Positions 9,941-19,354 are shown, counted from the stretch's first letter. The stretch: 27,500 nucleotides of DNA from Prorocentrum cordatum (GCA_963575745.1 CAUYUJ010001436.1:303411-330910), one strand, 5' to 3'. Notes: generated from the letters alone by a model not told the origin. Made by a program: numbers and translations.

Positions 9941-10640
9941 CCGCCCGCCCGACCCGACCCGTCCCGCCCGTTATGGTACTCGCGTGCCAACTCGATGTCG
10001 CACCATACTTTAATGTCCTGCCCGACCCGACCCGACCCGCCCGTTAGGGACCGCCCGCCCGACCCGACCCGTCCCGCCCGTTAGGGTCCGCCCGCCCGAC
10101 CCGACCCGTCCCGCCCGTTAGGGTCTGCCCGCCCGACCCGATCCGTCCCGCCTGTCAGGGTACTCGTGTGCCAACTCGATGATGCATCATACTTTAATGT
10201 CCCGCCCGACCCGACCCGCCCCGCCCGTTAGGGTCCGCCCGCCCGACCCGACCCGTCCCGCCCGTTAGGGCACTCGCGTGCCAACTCGGTGATGCACCAT
10301 ACTTTAATGTCCCGCCCGACCCGACCCGACCCGCCCGTCAGGGTACTCGCGTGCCAACTCGATGATGCACCATACTTTAATGTCCCGCCCGGCCCGACCC
10401 GACCCGCCCGTTAGGGTCCGCCCGCCCGACCCGACCCGACCCGCCCGTTAGGGCACTCGCGTGCCAACTCGGTGACGCACCATACTTTAATGTCCCGCCC
10501 GACCCGACCCGACCCGCCCGTTAGGGTCCGCCCGCCCGACCCGACCCGACCCGCCCGTTAGGGTACTCGCGTGCCAACTCGATGATGCATCATACTTTAA
10601 TGTTCCGCCCGGCCCGACCCGACCCGCCCGTTAGGGGCCC
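9940..10640 (+). repeat. CCCGCCCGACCCGACCCG minisatellite with 110-bp higher-order unit
   Basis: A ~37-bp unit (CCGCCCGCCCGACCCGACCC, ending CCCGTTAGGGT) alternates with a ~73-bp unit carrying ACTCGCGTGCCAACTCGATG and CATACTTTAATGT. The ACTCGYGTGCCAACTCG landmark occurs near 9977, 10161, 10271, 10344, 10454 and 10564, with spacings of 184, 110, 73, 110 and 110. GTTAGGG recurs as part of the unit. Confidence 0.92.
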
Positions 10641-11220
10641 TCTTGGGCCCTTCCCATATCCTTCCGAGAGGCCCAGAGGCGCCCCAAGACGGGCCTAAGA
10701 GGGCCCCAGGACAGCTTAAAAAACAGCTTGTTTTGTAAGGTACTGCGGGGCCTTCTTGGGGGCCTCTTGGAGCCTTCTTGGGGGCCTCCTTCAGCCCTGT
10801 AGGGGCCCTCTTGGACCCTTCCCAGGGCGTTCGGAGGGGCCCAAAGGCGCCCCAAGACGGGCCCAAGAGGGCCCCAAGACAGGTTATAAAAACAGCCTGT
10901 TTTATAACGTACTCCTGGACCCTTTCGGGGGCCTCTTGGAGCCTTCTTGGGGGCCTCTGGGAGCCCTGTCGGGGCCCTCTTGGACTCTTCCCAGGGCGTT
11001 CGGGGGGGCCCAAAAGGCGCCCCAAGACGGGCCCAAGAGGGCACCAGGCCAGCTTAGAAAAACAGCTTGTTTTATAATGTACTCCTGGGCCCTCTTCGGG
11101 GCCCCTTGGAGCCCCCTTGGGGGCCTCTGGGAGCCCTCTAGGGGCCCTCTTGCACCCTTCCCAGGGCCCTCGGAGGGGCCCAGAGGCACCCCAAAATGGG
11201 CCCAAGAGGCGCCCCGCGAG
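10640..11220 (+). repeat. 169-171 bp tandem repeat with hairpin core, block 2
   Basis: It is the same unit and orientation as block 1, with cores near 10712, 10880 and 11050 (spacings 168 and 170). The first core has lost part of its A run. Block 2 lies on the other side of the GTC and CCCGA repeats, so one array has been split or duplicated. Confidence 0.92.
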
Positions 11221-11420
11221 GTGCCAGAGGGTAATGTTTCGCCCAAGATGGCGCAAGATTCCTCAAGATGGCCCCGAAGACGCTCCAACAGGGCCCAAGA
11301 CCGCCCCGAGACGGCTCCAGGAGCCCAAACAGCTTCCCAAGGAGGCTCAAGAAGCCAAAAACTTTCAAGCACCCATAAAACATCAATGTTATTTGCGTTC
11401 TCGCCCGCTCGCTTCCGATA
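11220..11420. other. Decayed CAAGATGGCCCC-type repeat, no gene
   Basis: Irregularly spaced CAAGA(T/C)GGC and GAGACGGC words resemble stretches at 14380-14620, 14980-15150 and 16250-16400. This looks like an old, eroded tandem repeat. Confidence 0.45.
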
Positions 11421-11423
11421 GCC

Positions 11424-11520
11424 CTCCTCCACCTCCTCCTCCTCCTCCTCCTCCTCCTCCTCGTCCTCCTCCTCCTCCTCTCCCGTTCCGCTCCTCCGCC
11501 TCCCCCCCCTCCTCCACGCC
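11424..11520. repeat. CTC trinucleotide tract
   Basis: CTC repeats with few interruptions. Confidence 0.9.
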
Positions 11521-11537
11521 CTTCGCCGCTTGGGTTC

Positions 11538-11660
11538 TGTTGCGGCAACTGCAACCACCCCAGGTGCAACTGAGACTGCCCCAGAGGCGCAGGGGGGACG
11601 GGGGGCGGGCGGAGCAACTGAGATGGGCGGGCGGAGCAACTGGGCCAACAACTGGCTCAG
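11538..11660 (+). repeat. Second copy of the decamer-array leader
   Basis: The order CAACTGCAACCACCCCAG, GTGCAACTGAGACTGCCCC, GGGGGGCGGGCGGAGCAACTG and GGGCGGAGCAACTGGGCCA matches 7705-7810. The two copies are about 3.85 kb apart in the same orientation and flank the arrays between them. Confidence 0.8.
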
Positions 11661-11745
11661 TTGCTCCGCCGCTCCTCCGCTTGGTGTCAGTTGCCCCGCC
11701 GCTTGGTTTCAGTTGCTCCGCGGCCTCGGTCCAGTTGCTCCGCCG
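11660..11745 (-). repeat. Inverted GTTGCTCCGCCG repeats
   Basis: Four or five copies of CAGTTGCTCCGCCGC-like words, the reverse complement of the GGCGGAGCAACTG leader just to the left. The copies are about 25 bp apart. Confidence 0.75.
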
Positions 11746-11756
11746 AGGTAAGCCCT

Positions 11757-11820
11757 AGGGCGAGAGCCACATTTTGAAAACCACCAGCCCTCCATTCTTG
11801 AAGCTGTCACAAATTTCAAA
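11757..11820 (+). repeat. Isolated copy of the 83-bp repeat
   Basis: It reads AGGGCGAGAGCCACATTTTG then AAAACCACCAGCCCTCCATT, matching the unit at 7600-7650. The main array ends about 4 kb to the left. Confidence 0.75.
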
Positions 11821-11929
11821 GCTTCAAGGTCACACAAGGTGAGGAAGTCTCAGGCGAAACGCCTGGCCCGCCCCCAAAAATGTCCTCGGGGTTCGACAGG
11901 GAAAACTTATTCAGAAGGAAAAAGAAGGG

Positions 11930-12260
11930 AGCAAGAGGAGAGGGGGGAGGAGGATTGGGGGAGGAGAAGGAGGAGGAGGAGGAGAAGGAGAAGGAGGAGG
12001 AGGAAAAGGAGGAGGAGGAGAAGGAGGGGGAGAAGGAGGAGGAGGAGGAGGAGGGGGAGAAGGCGGAGGAGGAGGACGAGGAGGAGGACGAGGGGTGAGG
12101 AGGAGGAGGAGGAGGAGAAGGAGGAGGAGGAGGAGGTAGAGGAGGAGGAGGAGAAGGAGGAGAAGGAGGAAGAGGAAGAGGGGGAGAAGGAGGCGGAGGA
12201 GGAGGAGGGAGGACTAGGAGGAAGGGAGGTTGGAGCGTCTGGGGCACTAGGAGGAAGGGA
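11930..12260. repeat. GAG/GGA purine tract
   Basis: Over 300 bp with almost no pyrimidines on the + strand, made of GAG, AAG and GGA triplets. Poly-Glu and poly-Arg frames are artefacts. Confidence 0.95.
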
Positions 12261-12660
12261 GGAAAGGGAGGAGGCAGAGGAGGCGGATCGCACGTATCTG
12301 CGGTCAGGATGAGCGGCAGTTGCTGCGCCAGTGCGCACAGTGCAGCAGCTCGAATCTCGAGATGGGCCCTGCACGAGGTGGGTGGGCCCGACGGGCGCAA
12401 CCTTGGGTCGCGACAGACTTTCAGGGAGAGAGCGGGCAGCTGAATGCAACGCTCCCTGGATGAGGAGCATGAACAGGGAAGAGGAGAGGAGGAGGGGCGG
12501 GTATCGCCCTTCTCTCGCCCGCGCTTGCACGTGTATAGGGCTGCACCGGTTGCCAGACTTGCGGTCGGCATCTGCCTGCTCCAGGCCCCATTCGCGCAGG
12601 TCGGTCCAATCTGCATCGCTTTTCCAATTGTCAGGGGGGGCCGGAGGGTGGGAGAGGAGG
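12260..12660. other. Anonymous stretch
   Basis: Non-repetitive, mixed composition. Open frames up to about 100 codons exist on both strands, none recognisable. Confidence 0.35.
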
Positions 12661-12850
12661 ATCAAGATTGTGATGAAAATGGGGGAGGATGAGGATGAGG
12701 AGCAAGAGTAGGATGATACGGAACAGGAAGATCAGGATGATGATTATGACGGGAAAGGGGAAGAAGGGGGGTAAGGATGAGGAAGGCGATGCGGAGGAGG
12801 AGCAGGATGATGATGCAGAGAAGGAGGACAACGAGGATTGCGTCGTTCCT
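12660..12850. repeat. GAT/GAG/GGA-rich purine-biased repeat
   Basis: Degenerate GATGAGGAG and GGATGATGA words. Strand-biased like 11930-12260 but more decayed. Confidence 0.7.
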
Positions 12851-12914
12851 CCATCTGCGGGCCCCCCTTTGACTACTCTCGACGGCCAGGGCACGAGGCA
12901 GGACGAGAGAGACC

Positions 12915-13410
12915 GCGAGAGAGACAGGGAGAGATACACACGCATGTGTATGTATATATGCACACATAAGCACGTATACCTAGGTGTCGGTATGCATTCT
13001 ATAGAAAGTATGGACAGCTCAATACCCATTCTCTGCCTCATTCTGTTAGCGTCATTATTGCTTTCCCATCACCCCTCCTCCTCCTCCTCCTCCTCCTGCT
13101 CCTCCTCCTTCTCCTCGTCCTCTCAATCCTCTACCTCATTTTCCAACTGCTGCTGCTACTTCTCGTCCTCCTCTTCTTATTCTTCCGATGAGAGAGGGAA
13201 GCAAACAGAGATATGTAGGAAGAGAGAGCGATAGAGCAAGAAAGAAAGAGGGGAGAGAGAGGGAGGAGAGAGGTATAGAGAGAGGGACAGACATAGAGTA
13301 AGAGAAGGATGCATACATGCGTGTAATGTAGGAATGCACAGAGACAGCGGGAGAGAAAGAGAGAAGGAGAGAGAGAGAGAGAGAGAGAGAGAGTCGAGGT
13401 AGCAACGATC
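12915..13410. repeat. GAGA-, CTC- and CATA-type simple sequence
   Basis: It contains short CATA runs near 12945-12975, a CTC tract at 13073-13190, then GA-rich sequence to 13395 ending in a pure (GA)n run at about 13366-13393. Confidence 0.8.
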
Positions 13411-13599
13411 CCTGTGACAACACACGGTAGCAGGAAGAGAAGGAAGAGAAACGACAGGACGAGGACGATGACGCATACCAGGAGGAGGGGTGAAGGGGCA
13501 CGAAGGATAATGATTATGAAAGTACAATCAGGCGAATCATATTGCTGGGAGGGAGCTGCGCATACACATAGATGTATGCGCATACATGTGTGGAGCATG

Positions 13600-13646
13600 C
13601 TTATATGTAGAACGAGAGAGAGAGAGCGAGCGAGCGATATATATAG

Positions 13647-13694
<48 letters not shown>

Positions 13695-13938
13695 GTACAT
13701 ACATACATACATACATATTTACATAACAAAATAAGCACAATACTATCGTGAGACAGGGAGCGGGAGAAATACAGAGAGACATATATCTATATACAGCGAG
13801 AACCATAGACATATAAAGGGGATGCATATATGCATACACGTACGCGAACACACATGCACGCATCTATGCGTGTGTGTCTGTATGGACATATCAATCTATG
13901 TATTCAAACTGATGTACGCACGCATACATCTACATCTA

Positions 13939-13987
<49 letters not shown>

Positions 13988-13990
13988 GTT
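13600..13990. repeat. GA, TA, CATA and CT microsatellites
   Basis: In order: (GA) at 13611-13632, (TA) at about 13637-13662, (GA) at 13663-13692, (CATA) at 13695-13718, CATA-like words to 13930, (CT) at about 13940-13970 and (TA) at 13971-13986. Confidence 0.9.
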
Positions 13991-13999
13991 ACCGTACCG

Positions 14000-15280
14000 C
14001 GAAGCACTGAGTCGAAGGACCTGACTGTTGTTCGGGTTCTCTGCATTTCACCATTCAACATCTCTTTATAAGAACCCAGGCCCCCGAATTCTGAACGCTC
14101 TTGGGTGCTCTTGAACGCTCCCAGGACGTCCCGTGTGACTTTTCCCTGGGCTCTTGAAGTATGGCCGCGGGTTTAAACCTCCAACATGTTCGAATATTGC
14201 CCGAACCCTCCAAAAGACTGTCCTGGGGATCTTTTGAGGGCCCCTTGACCCGTCTTGAAGCCTTGGTGCCAGTCCAGGAGGCCAACTTCATTGAAACATC
14301 TTAGGTGTTTGAACGCCTTGCGCAAGCTCGCGCCGTGTCGGCCCTAAGAGTGCAGAACAACCAGAGAGGAACCCAAGGGAGCCCCAAAATGGCCCCAGAG
14401 GCCCTGGTGAGGGCTTTAGAAAACCCCGAGACGGCGCAGGAGTGGCCCAAGAGCGGGGAGCCGAACCGACGTCTCGAGCTTTCCCCATGTCGGCCCCCGA
14501 GACCGCCAACGGACCTCCAAGAGGCCCTCTGCAGGCCCACAAGAGGCCCCCAAGAGACCTCCGAGAGGCCTCCAGGAGGCTCCCCAGAGGCCTCCCAGGA
14601 GACCTCAAGGAGCCTATAATATGTCCCTTTGACGGCGACCCCAGCACCCAAGTGCGGTGGCAGGATGGGCCGACTGCCGCTACATCCGCCGCCTCCTGTA
14701 CAGTTATGGCGCTGCCAGAAGGAACGCCAAATAAGGCACGAAGGGGCTTCCCTGGATACGGCGGGCCTCGTTCACGAAGAGGTCCCCCGACCCAAGCCCG
14801 AAGTGGTCATTCTGCTGGGGTGCCAGATGTGATAGGCTCGAGTGCGTTACCAACAAGGTTCCCTGTGGGGCCTCGGGGGCCTTGGCGAACATCTCCAAGG
14901 CTACCCCTGCGGAGAACAGCGTCCGTGGGCGCTTCCGTCCAGGATGGCTACAGGACGCCTCTAAGATGGCCGCGGTGACACAACATGGCTTCCAAGACCG
15001 CCCCAAGACAGCGAAGATGGCTTTGGGTGAGGCCGAGGGACCACCAAGACGGCCGAATATGACTTCAAGTCGGCCCCGGATGCCCCACGGACGCCCCAAG
15101 AGGCCCCCCGAAACGTCCCAAGAGGAGCCAAAGAGGACCTCCAGGAGGCCAGGATCATTGACTGTTTCCAACCATCCTGTGGCGTTGGGTCTTCGTTTTG
15201 AAGAGACAGCGCCAGCGCCCCGCGTCTCCCACCTCCTCTCTTCCTCCCCCTTCTCCCCCCCTCCGCACCCTCCTCCCTGC
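14000..15280. other. Anonymous stretch with decayed AGAGGCCCC-type repeats
   Basis: Words such as CAAGAGGCCCCC, GAGAGGCCTCC and AAGATGGC recur irregularly at 14380-14620 and 14980-15150. Open frames of up to about 210 codons are Arg/Pro-rich and unrecognised. I call no gene. Confidence 0.4.
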
Positions 15281-15284
15281 GCCC

Positions 15285-16135
15285 GCATGCCGCCACCCCC
15301 TCAGTTTGTCACACCCCTCACGCGTTTTGTGGCCCCAGACGGAGCTCCACCTAAGGCCCCAGTGGCTGCGTCCGCATGCCGCCACCCTCTTCATTTTGGT
15401 ACACCACTCACACGTGACGGGGCCCCATCGGGAGCTCCACCTAAGGCTTCTGTGGCTGCGCTCGCATGCCGCCACCCCCGCACACTCCTCACACGTTTCG
15501 TGGTCTCATAGGGAGCTCCACCTGAGGCTCCTGTGGCTGCGCTCGCATGCCGCCATCCCCCTCATTTTGGCACACCCCTCAGACGTTTCGTGGCTCCATC
15601 GGGAGCTCCACCTAAGGCCCCAGTGGCTGCGGCCGCTTGCCGCCACCCCCTCCTTGTGGTAGACCTCTCACACGCTTCGTGGCCCCATAGGCAGCTCCAC
15701 CTAAGGCTCCATTGGCGGGCCTCTCGCGCCTCTGTAACCATTGCAGATCGAGGGGTGGATACAAATGAGGGGTAGTCTTCGTCGTCGTCGTTGTCGTCGC
15801 CATCTTATCGACATCGCCAGACCACAGGGCGGCAATCCCGCGTCACTCCGGGGGCCTTGCGACTCGAATTGTAAGAGGCCCCAGCGGAGTCATTTGCAGA
15901 ACCCCCCCCGTGGCCCCATCGGGAGTTCCACCTGAGCCTCCTGTGGCTGCGCTCGCCTGCCGCCACCCCCTCATTTTGGCATACCCCTCACACGTTTCGT
16001 GGCCCCATAGGGAGCTCCACCTAAGGCCACAGTGGCTGCGCCCGCATGCCGCCATCCCCCTCACTCTGGCACTCCCCTTCATCTCTCTTTATGCGTTGTG
16101 CGGCTCCGTCGGGAGCTCCACCGATGGTGGTTCTC
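15285..16135 (+). repeat. ~90 bp tandem repeat, interrupted
   Basis: The unit runs GCATGCCGCCACCCCC, CTCATTTTGGCACACCCCTC, ACACGTTTCGTGGCCCCAT, GGGAGCTCCACCTAAGGC and CAGTGGCTGCG. Starts lie near 15285, 15374, 15464, 15545, 15635, 15955 and 16044. A ~190-bp segment (about 15715-15900) with a GTC run interrupts it. The CATTTTGGC word recalls part of the dinoflagellate spliced leader but the context does not match. Confidence 0.88.
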
Positions 16136-16139
16136 ACAC

Positions 16140-16385
16140 TGGCGGTACTCAAAACTGCATACGGCTGGGTCCTTCGCCAGAGTGATTTAAACAGTTTTCT
16201 GATCGTTTTCGCGTTCTCGCCTTTTCGGGCTTGCGACAGCTGCAGGCGGCCCCAGATGCGTCCACGATAGCTCCAAGACGGCTCCAGTAGCCCCAAAGCT
16301 GGCCACAAGACGGCCCACGAACCTCCAAGACGGCCCTACAGCGTCCAAAGAGAGGCCCCCAAGACGACCCAGAGAGGCCTTCAAG
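16140..16385. other. Decayed repeat, no gene
   Basis: After unique sequence to about 16250 come irregular CAAGACGGCCC words like those at 11220 and 14980. Confidence 0.4.
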
Positions 16386-16650
16386 ACCGCCTCCGAAGGC
16401 CAAGAGCAGGAGAGCCCATAATCGAATCGCTAAGTCCGATCGGCGATCGAAAAGAGTCGGATCGGCGAAACTCAGCAGACGAGTCGGGAGAAATCGAATC
16501 GGCGGAAATCGGCAGGCTAGTATGCCTCCAATAACGATTCGGAATCCAAGTCGGAATCCGAAGTCGAATCGAATCGGAATCGGACGCCATCGAAATCGAA
16601 ACGAATCGAACCGGAGGAATCGAAACGAGCCCTGCAAGAGGGCCCGTGGA
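16385..16650 (+). repeat. Dispersed repeat family A, copy 2
   Basis: It shares with 6300-6560 the words AGCAGGAGAGCCCATAATCG, CGAGTCGGGAGAA, GGCGGAAATCGGCAGGCT, CAAGTCGGAATCCGAAG and GAGCCCTGC in the same order. It is AT-richer than copy 1 (many ATCGAA words). Confidence 0.7.
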
Positions 16651-16790
16651 GGCCCCCAGAGACCCCGAAGAGGCTCAAGGAGGCCCCCAACAGGCCCCCA
16701 GGAGTCCTCCAAGAGGCTCCGAGGAGGCAGCCAGGAAGCCACCAGGAGGCCCGAAGAGGGCCCCAGGAGGCCTTCAAGAGGCCTCCTCTT
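16650..16790. repeat. AGGAGGCCCCC-type degenerate repeat
   Basis: Irregular 12-15 bp words (GAGGCCCCCA, AAGAGGCTC) continue from family A copy 2. Confidence 0.55.
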
Positions 16791-16915
16791 GTTCCTCCTC
16801 ATCCTCCTCGTCCGTCCTCGTCCTTGTCCTCGTCCTCGTTGTCCTCCTCCCTTTCCCATTTTGTTTTTCTCTCTCTCTCTCTCTTTGCTCTCTCTCTCTC
16901 TCTCTCTCCCTATGC
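16790..16915. repeat. CTC and CT pyrimidine tracts
   Basis: TCCTCGTCC-type words followed by (CT) runs at about 16868-16910. Confidence 0.85.
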
Positions 16916-17119
16916 ATCTACATGTATTCTTATATTCCTGTTTCTCCCTTCCTCCCCTAAGTGTTTCCCCGAGGTTTTCACACCGGCTGGGGTAACGCAC
17001 GGCTCAGTGGCTTGGCCAGACTCGAGCACGGCGTTTGGCCACATAGGCATTTTCAAGAGCTAGGTGGCGGTGGTTCGAAGAAGGCGTCTTCGATGCATGC
17101 CTGTATGCAGATATATGTC

Positions 17120-17990
17120 TGTGTGCATACATACATACATACATACATACATACATACATACATACATACATACATACATACATGCATGCATACATACAT
17201 ACATACATGCATGCATGCGTGCATGCATACATACATACATACATACATACACACACATCCATACATACATACATACATACATACATACATACATACATAC
17301 ATACATACATACATACATACATACATACATACATTACGTACACACGTACATCCATACATACATACAGACACACACATACATACATGCATCCATACATACA
17401 TACATACATACATACATACATACACACACATACATACATACATACATACATACATACATACATACATACATACATACATACATACACACATACACACATA
17501 CATACATACATACATACATACATACATACATACATACGTGCATGCATGCATACACATATACGTATACATATGCACATATATATACACATACCTGAGCACA
17601 CACATACATACATACATCCATTCATACATACATACATACATGCATACACACATACGCACACATGCACATGCATACGATCAGACCAACATACAGACGCACG
17701 TACATATATATATATATATATATATACGCGTGCGTACATGCACCCATACATCCATCAATACCTATATGCATACAAATATGCATGTATCCATCCATCAATC
17801 CGTACATATAACATAAGCCATACATGCGTACACACAATCACATAACTTACATACAACCAAACGAACCTACACACATGCATATATTCGATCCCACATACAT
17901 ACATACATACATGCATGCATGCATACATACATACATGCATACGTACATACAAATATACGGGTTTACACACATACATAAATATAGGTGTTC
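17120..17990. repeat. CATA tetranucleotide microsatellite
   Basis: Almost 900 bp of (CATA)n with GCATGCATGC, ACACAC and (TA)n islands. Long Thr-Tyr-Ile-His and Met-Tyr-Val-Cys frames are the four-base repeat read as twelve. Confidence 0.97.
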
Positions 17991-17999
17991 TATATATTT

Positions 18000-18333
18000 T
18001 TACACGGTGATGGCATTGTGTAAGGAACCCTTAGATGAGGAATCATTGGACTGGAAGCCTGCAGAACATCAATTGAGTCTTGGCTATGGACAGCACAGTC
18101 GCCCTCATCAGATAAAGAATCCTCCAGGGTTTGAAGCCTCCTAGGCATCTTCCTTAATGAACGCCCCACCGTAATTCTAGATGCATGTACGTACGTCTGT
18201 AACTGATGAGTGTGCAGATCGACATGAGAGATAGAAGTGAACAAAGGCCGCGCATTTCAATTCCGCCACCCCCGCGGGCAGGCGGAAAGGGGAACGGGCA
18301 CTTCGCCCCCTCGGTCACGTCCGCCGGGGCTCC
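18000..18333 (-). other. 3' flank of the protease gene
   Basis: This stretch between the stop codon and the CATA microsatellite is non-repetitive and moderately AT-rich in its distal part. It probably contains the 3' UTR. I see no AATAAA on the gene strand close to the stop, and no recognisable gene on either strand. Confidence 0.4.
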
Positions 18334-18905
18334 TCACTTCCGCCACGCCCGGCGGACGAACGAGCGAACCGCCTCCACCGCGCCGCGGGAGCGCGCCGGG
18401 CGGTGCGAGATGACCACGCCCTTCGGGAGCGAAGAGTCGGAGAGCACGCCGCACATGCCGCACACCGGGACCTCCTTGGGGCCGCCCTCGCAGAAGACGC
18501 CCTCCTGCGGGGAGCGGTCAGTGCCGCAGTACCCGGCATCGCCCTCGTCGCTCGCGTGGCGCTGCAAGCGGATGTAGCCGCTCTCGCCCCAGTTGCCCCA
18601 CGAGTTGCGGATCAGCCAGTAGTCCATGCCGGACGCCTCGTCGCTGCCGAAGCCCACCGCCACCACCGCGTGGTTCACGGTGGCGTCCCTCGGGCACCCG
18701 TGGTACACGCCTCCCCCGTAGCTGTTCCACCCGCTCGCGTCGACCGAGACCACGACGGGCCCCCGGTGCGCCACGGCTTCGAGCAGGTTGCCCAGCTTGT
18801 TCTCCGGCAGGCGGTCCCACCCCGTGGCCCTGGTGATCTTCTGCCTGCGGTCCTGCGACGCCCGGCACTTGCCGTCGCCCCCGGACAAGTACCCCCGGTA
18901 GCTGC
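18334..18905 (-). CDS. Papain-family cysteine protease, exon 3: catalytic His and Asn, C-terminal tail, stop
   Basis: The last exon encodes residues 221-409 and ends in TGA at 18336-18334. It carries GPVVVSVDA (substrate-cleft strand), NHAVVAVGF with catalytic H298, and YWLIRNSWGNWGESGY with catalytic N320. These are the hallmark motifs of clan CA family C1. After the usual end of the papain fold (AGYCGTD) there is a tail of about 60 residues. Its first part has the Cys pattern CEGG-x5-VCGMCG and its last 20 residues are basic (RRAWRK at the end). I recall similar short Cys-rich tails in alveolate cathepsin-like proteins, but that is memory, not a search. The frame is intact over the exon with no stop or frameshift, so the gene appears functional. 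The acceptor is GACGAAG|GC. Confidence 0.92.
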
Positions 18906-19111
18906 CTTCGTCGGAGAGCCCATGTGGGGAAACCAACAGGTATAGCGAAACCGCTACTCCCCGGACCTCTCCCGGGGTGCGTCCTGACCAGGACTCCGAG
19001 GCGAATCCCGCGGCGGCGACGAGGGAGGCCCAGGAGGCCCAACAAGGGGGAAAGAGAACGAGGAGAGGGCAGAGGTACGGGCCCCCCTTCCTCCTCCTCC
19101 GAGGCAGCCGC
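18906..19111 (-). other. Intron 2 of the cysteine protease gene, 206 bp, GC-AG
   Basis: The intron starts GCGGCTGCC and ends GACGAAG. Splicing joins HGLSAE-G to SYRGYLSGG in phase 1. Its first half is pyrimidine-rich on the coding strand. The bases around the donor and around the acceptor are near-identical over about 25 bp (three mismatches), so both splice sites lie in the same duplicated sequence; no other placement in the duplicated segment gives an AG acceptor and an open frame. Confidence 0.82.
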
Positions 19112-19308
19112 CTTCGGCGGAGAGCCCGTGCTCCTGGACGTACTGGAACGCGAGCTCCGCGGTGGCGCCCTTGCAGCCGCCGTCCCCGCCGCAGTGCCTC
19201 GGGTTCGGCACGCAGTCCACCAGCTCCTCGAAGGAGAGGCGCTCCGTCGCCCCGCGCGCGAGCTCCGCGTGCATCTCGAGCGCGCCCACGGAGGCCACGG
19301 CCCAGCAG
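19112..19308 (-). CDS. Papain-family cysteine protease, exon 2 (catalytic Cys exon)
   Basis: This 197-bp exon begins with the last base of Ser154 and reads CWAVASVGALEMHAEL, the active-site helix with the nucleophile C155. It continues through LSFEELVDC, matching the family's LSEQxLVDC motif, and a Gly/Cys-rich segment (CGGDGGCKG) that corresponds to the conserved GCNGG region. It ends at HGLSAE plus one base. The acceptor is CCCAG|CTGCTGG, and no in-frame CGS precedes it locally. The missing Q-G-x-C-G-S half is supplied exactly by the exon ending at 22992. The exon ends AAG|GC, again a GC donor. The coding frame continues in exon 3 only after removal of 206 bp. Reading on without splicing gives a Gly/Ser/Pro-rich sequence that does not resemble the family. 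Confidence 0.87.
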
Positions 19309-19354
19309 CTGGGTGCGCTTTCTTGCTCCGTGCATCCAGATTGTGGCAGCTCTC

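Noticed and set aside
9940-10640. Telomere-like GTTAGGG repeats
   Set aside because: The word occurs once per 37- or 110-bp unit, never in tandem, so this is not a telomere tract.
15285-16135. Spliced-leader RNA gene array suggested by CATTTTGGC
   Set aside because: The surrounding bases do not match the 22-base leader and no donor GT follows; the word is just part of the 90-bp unit.
17115-17845. Long open frames of Thr-Tyr-Ile-His or Met-Tyr-Val-Cys over 200 codons on both strands
   Set aside because: They are a CATA tetranucleotide repeat read in three frames; no stop arises because the repeat contains none.
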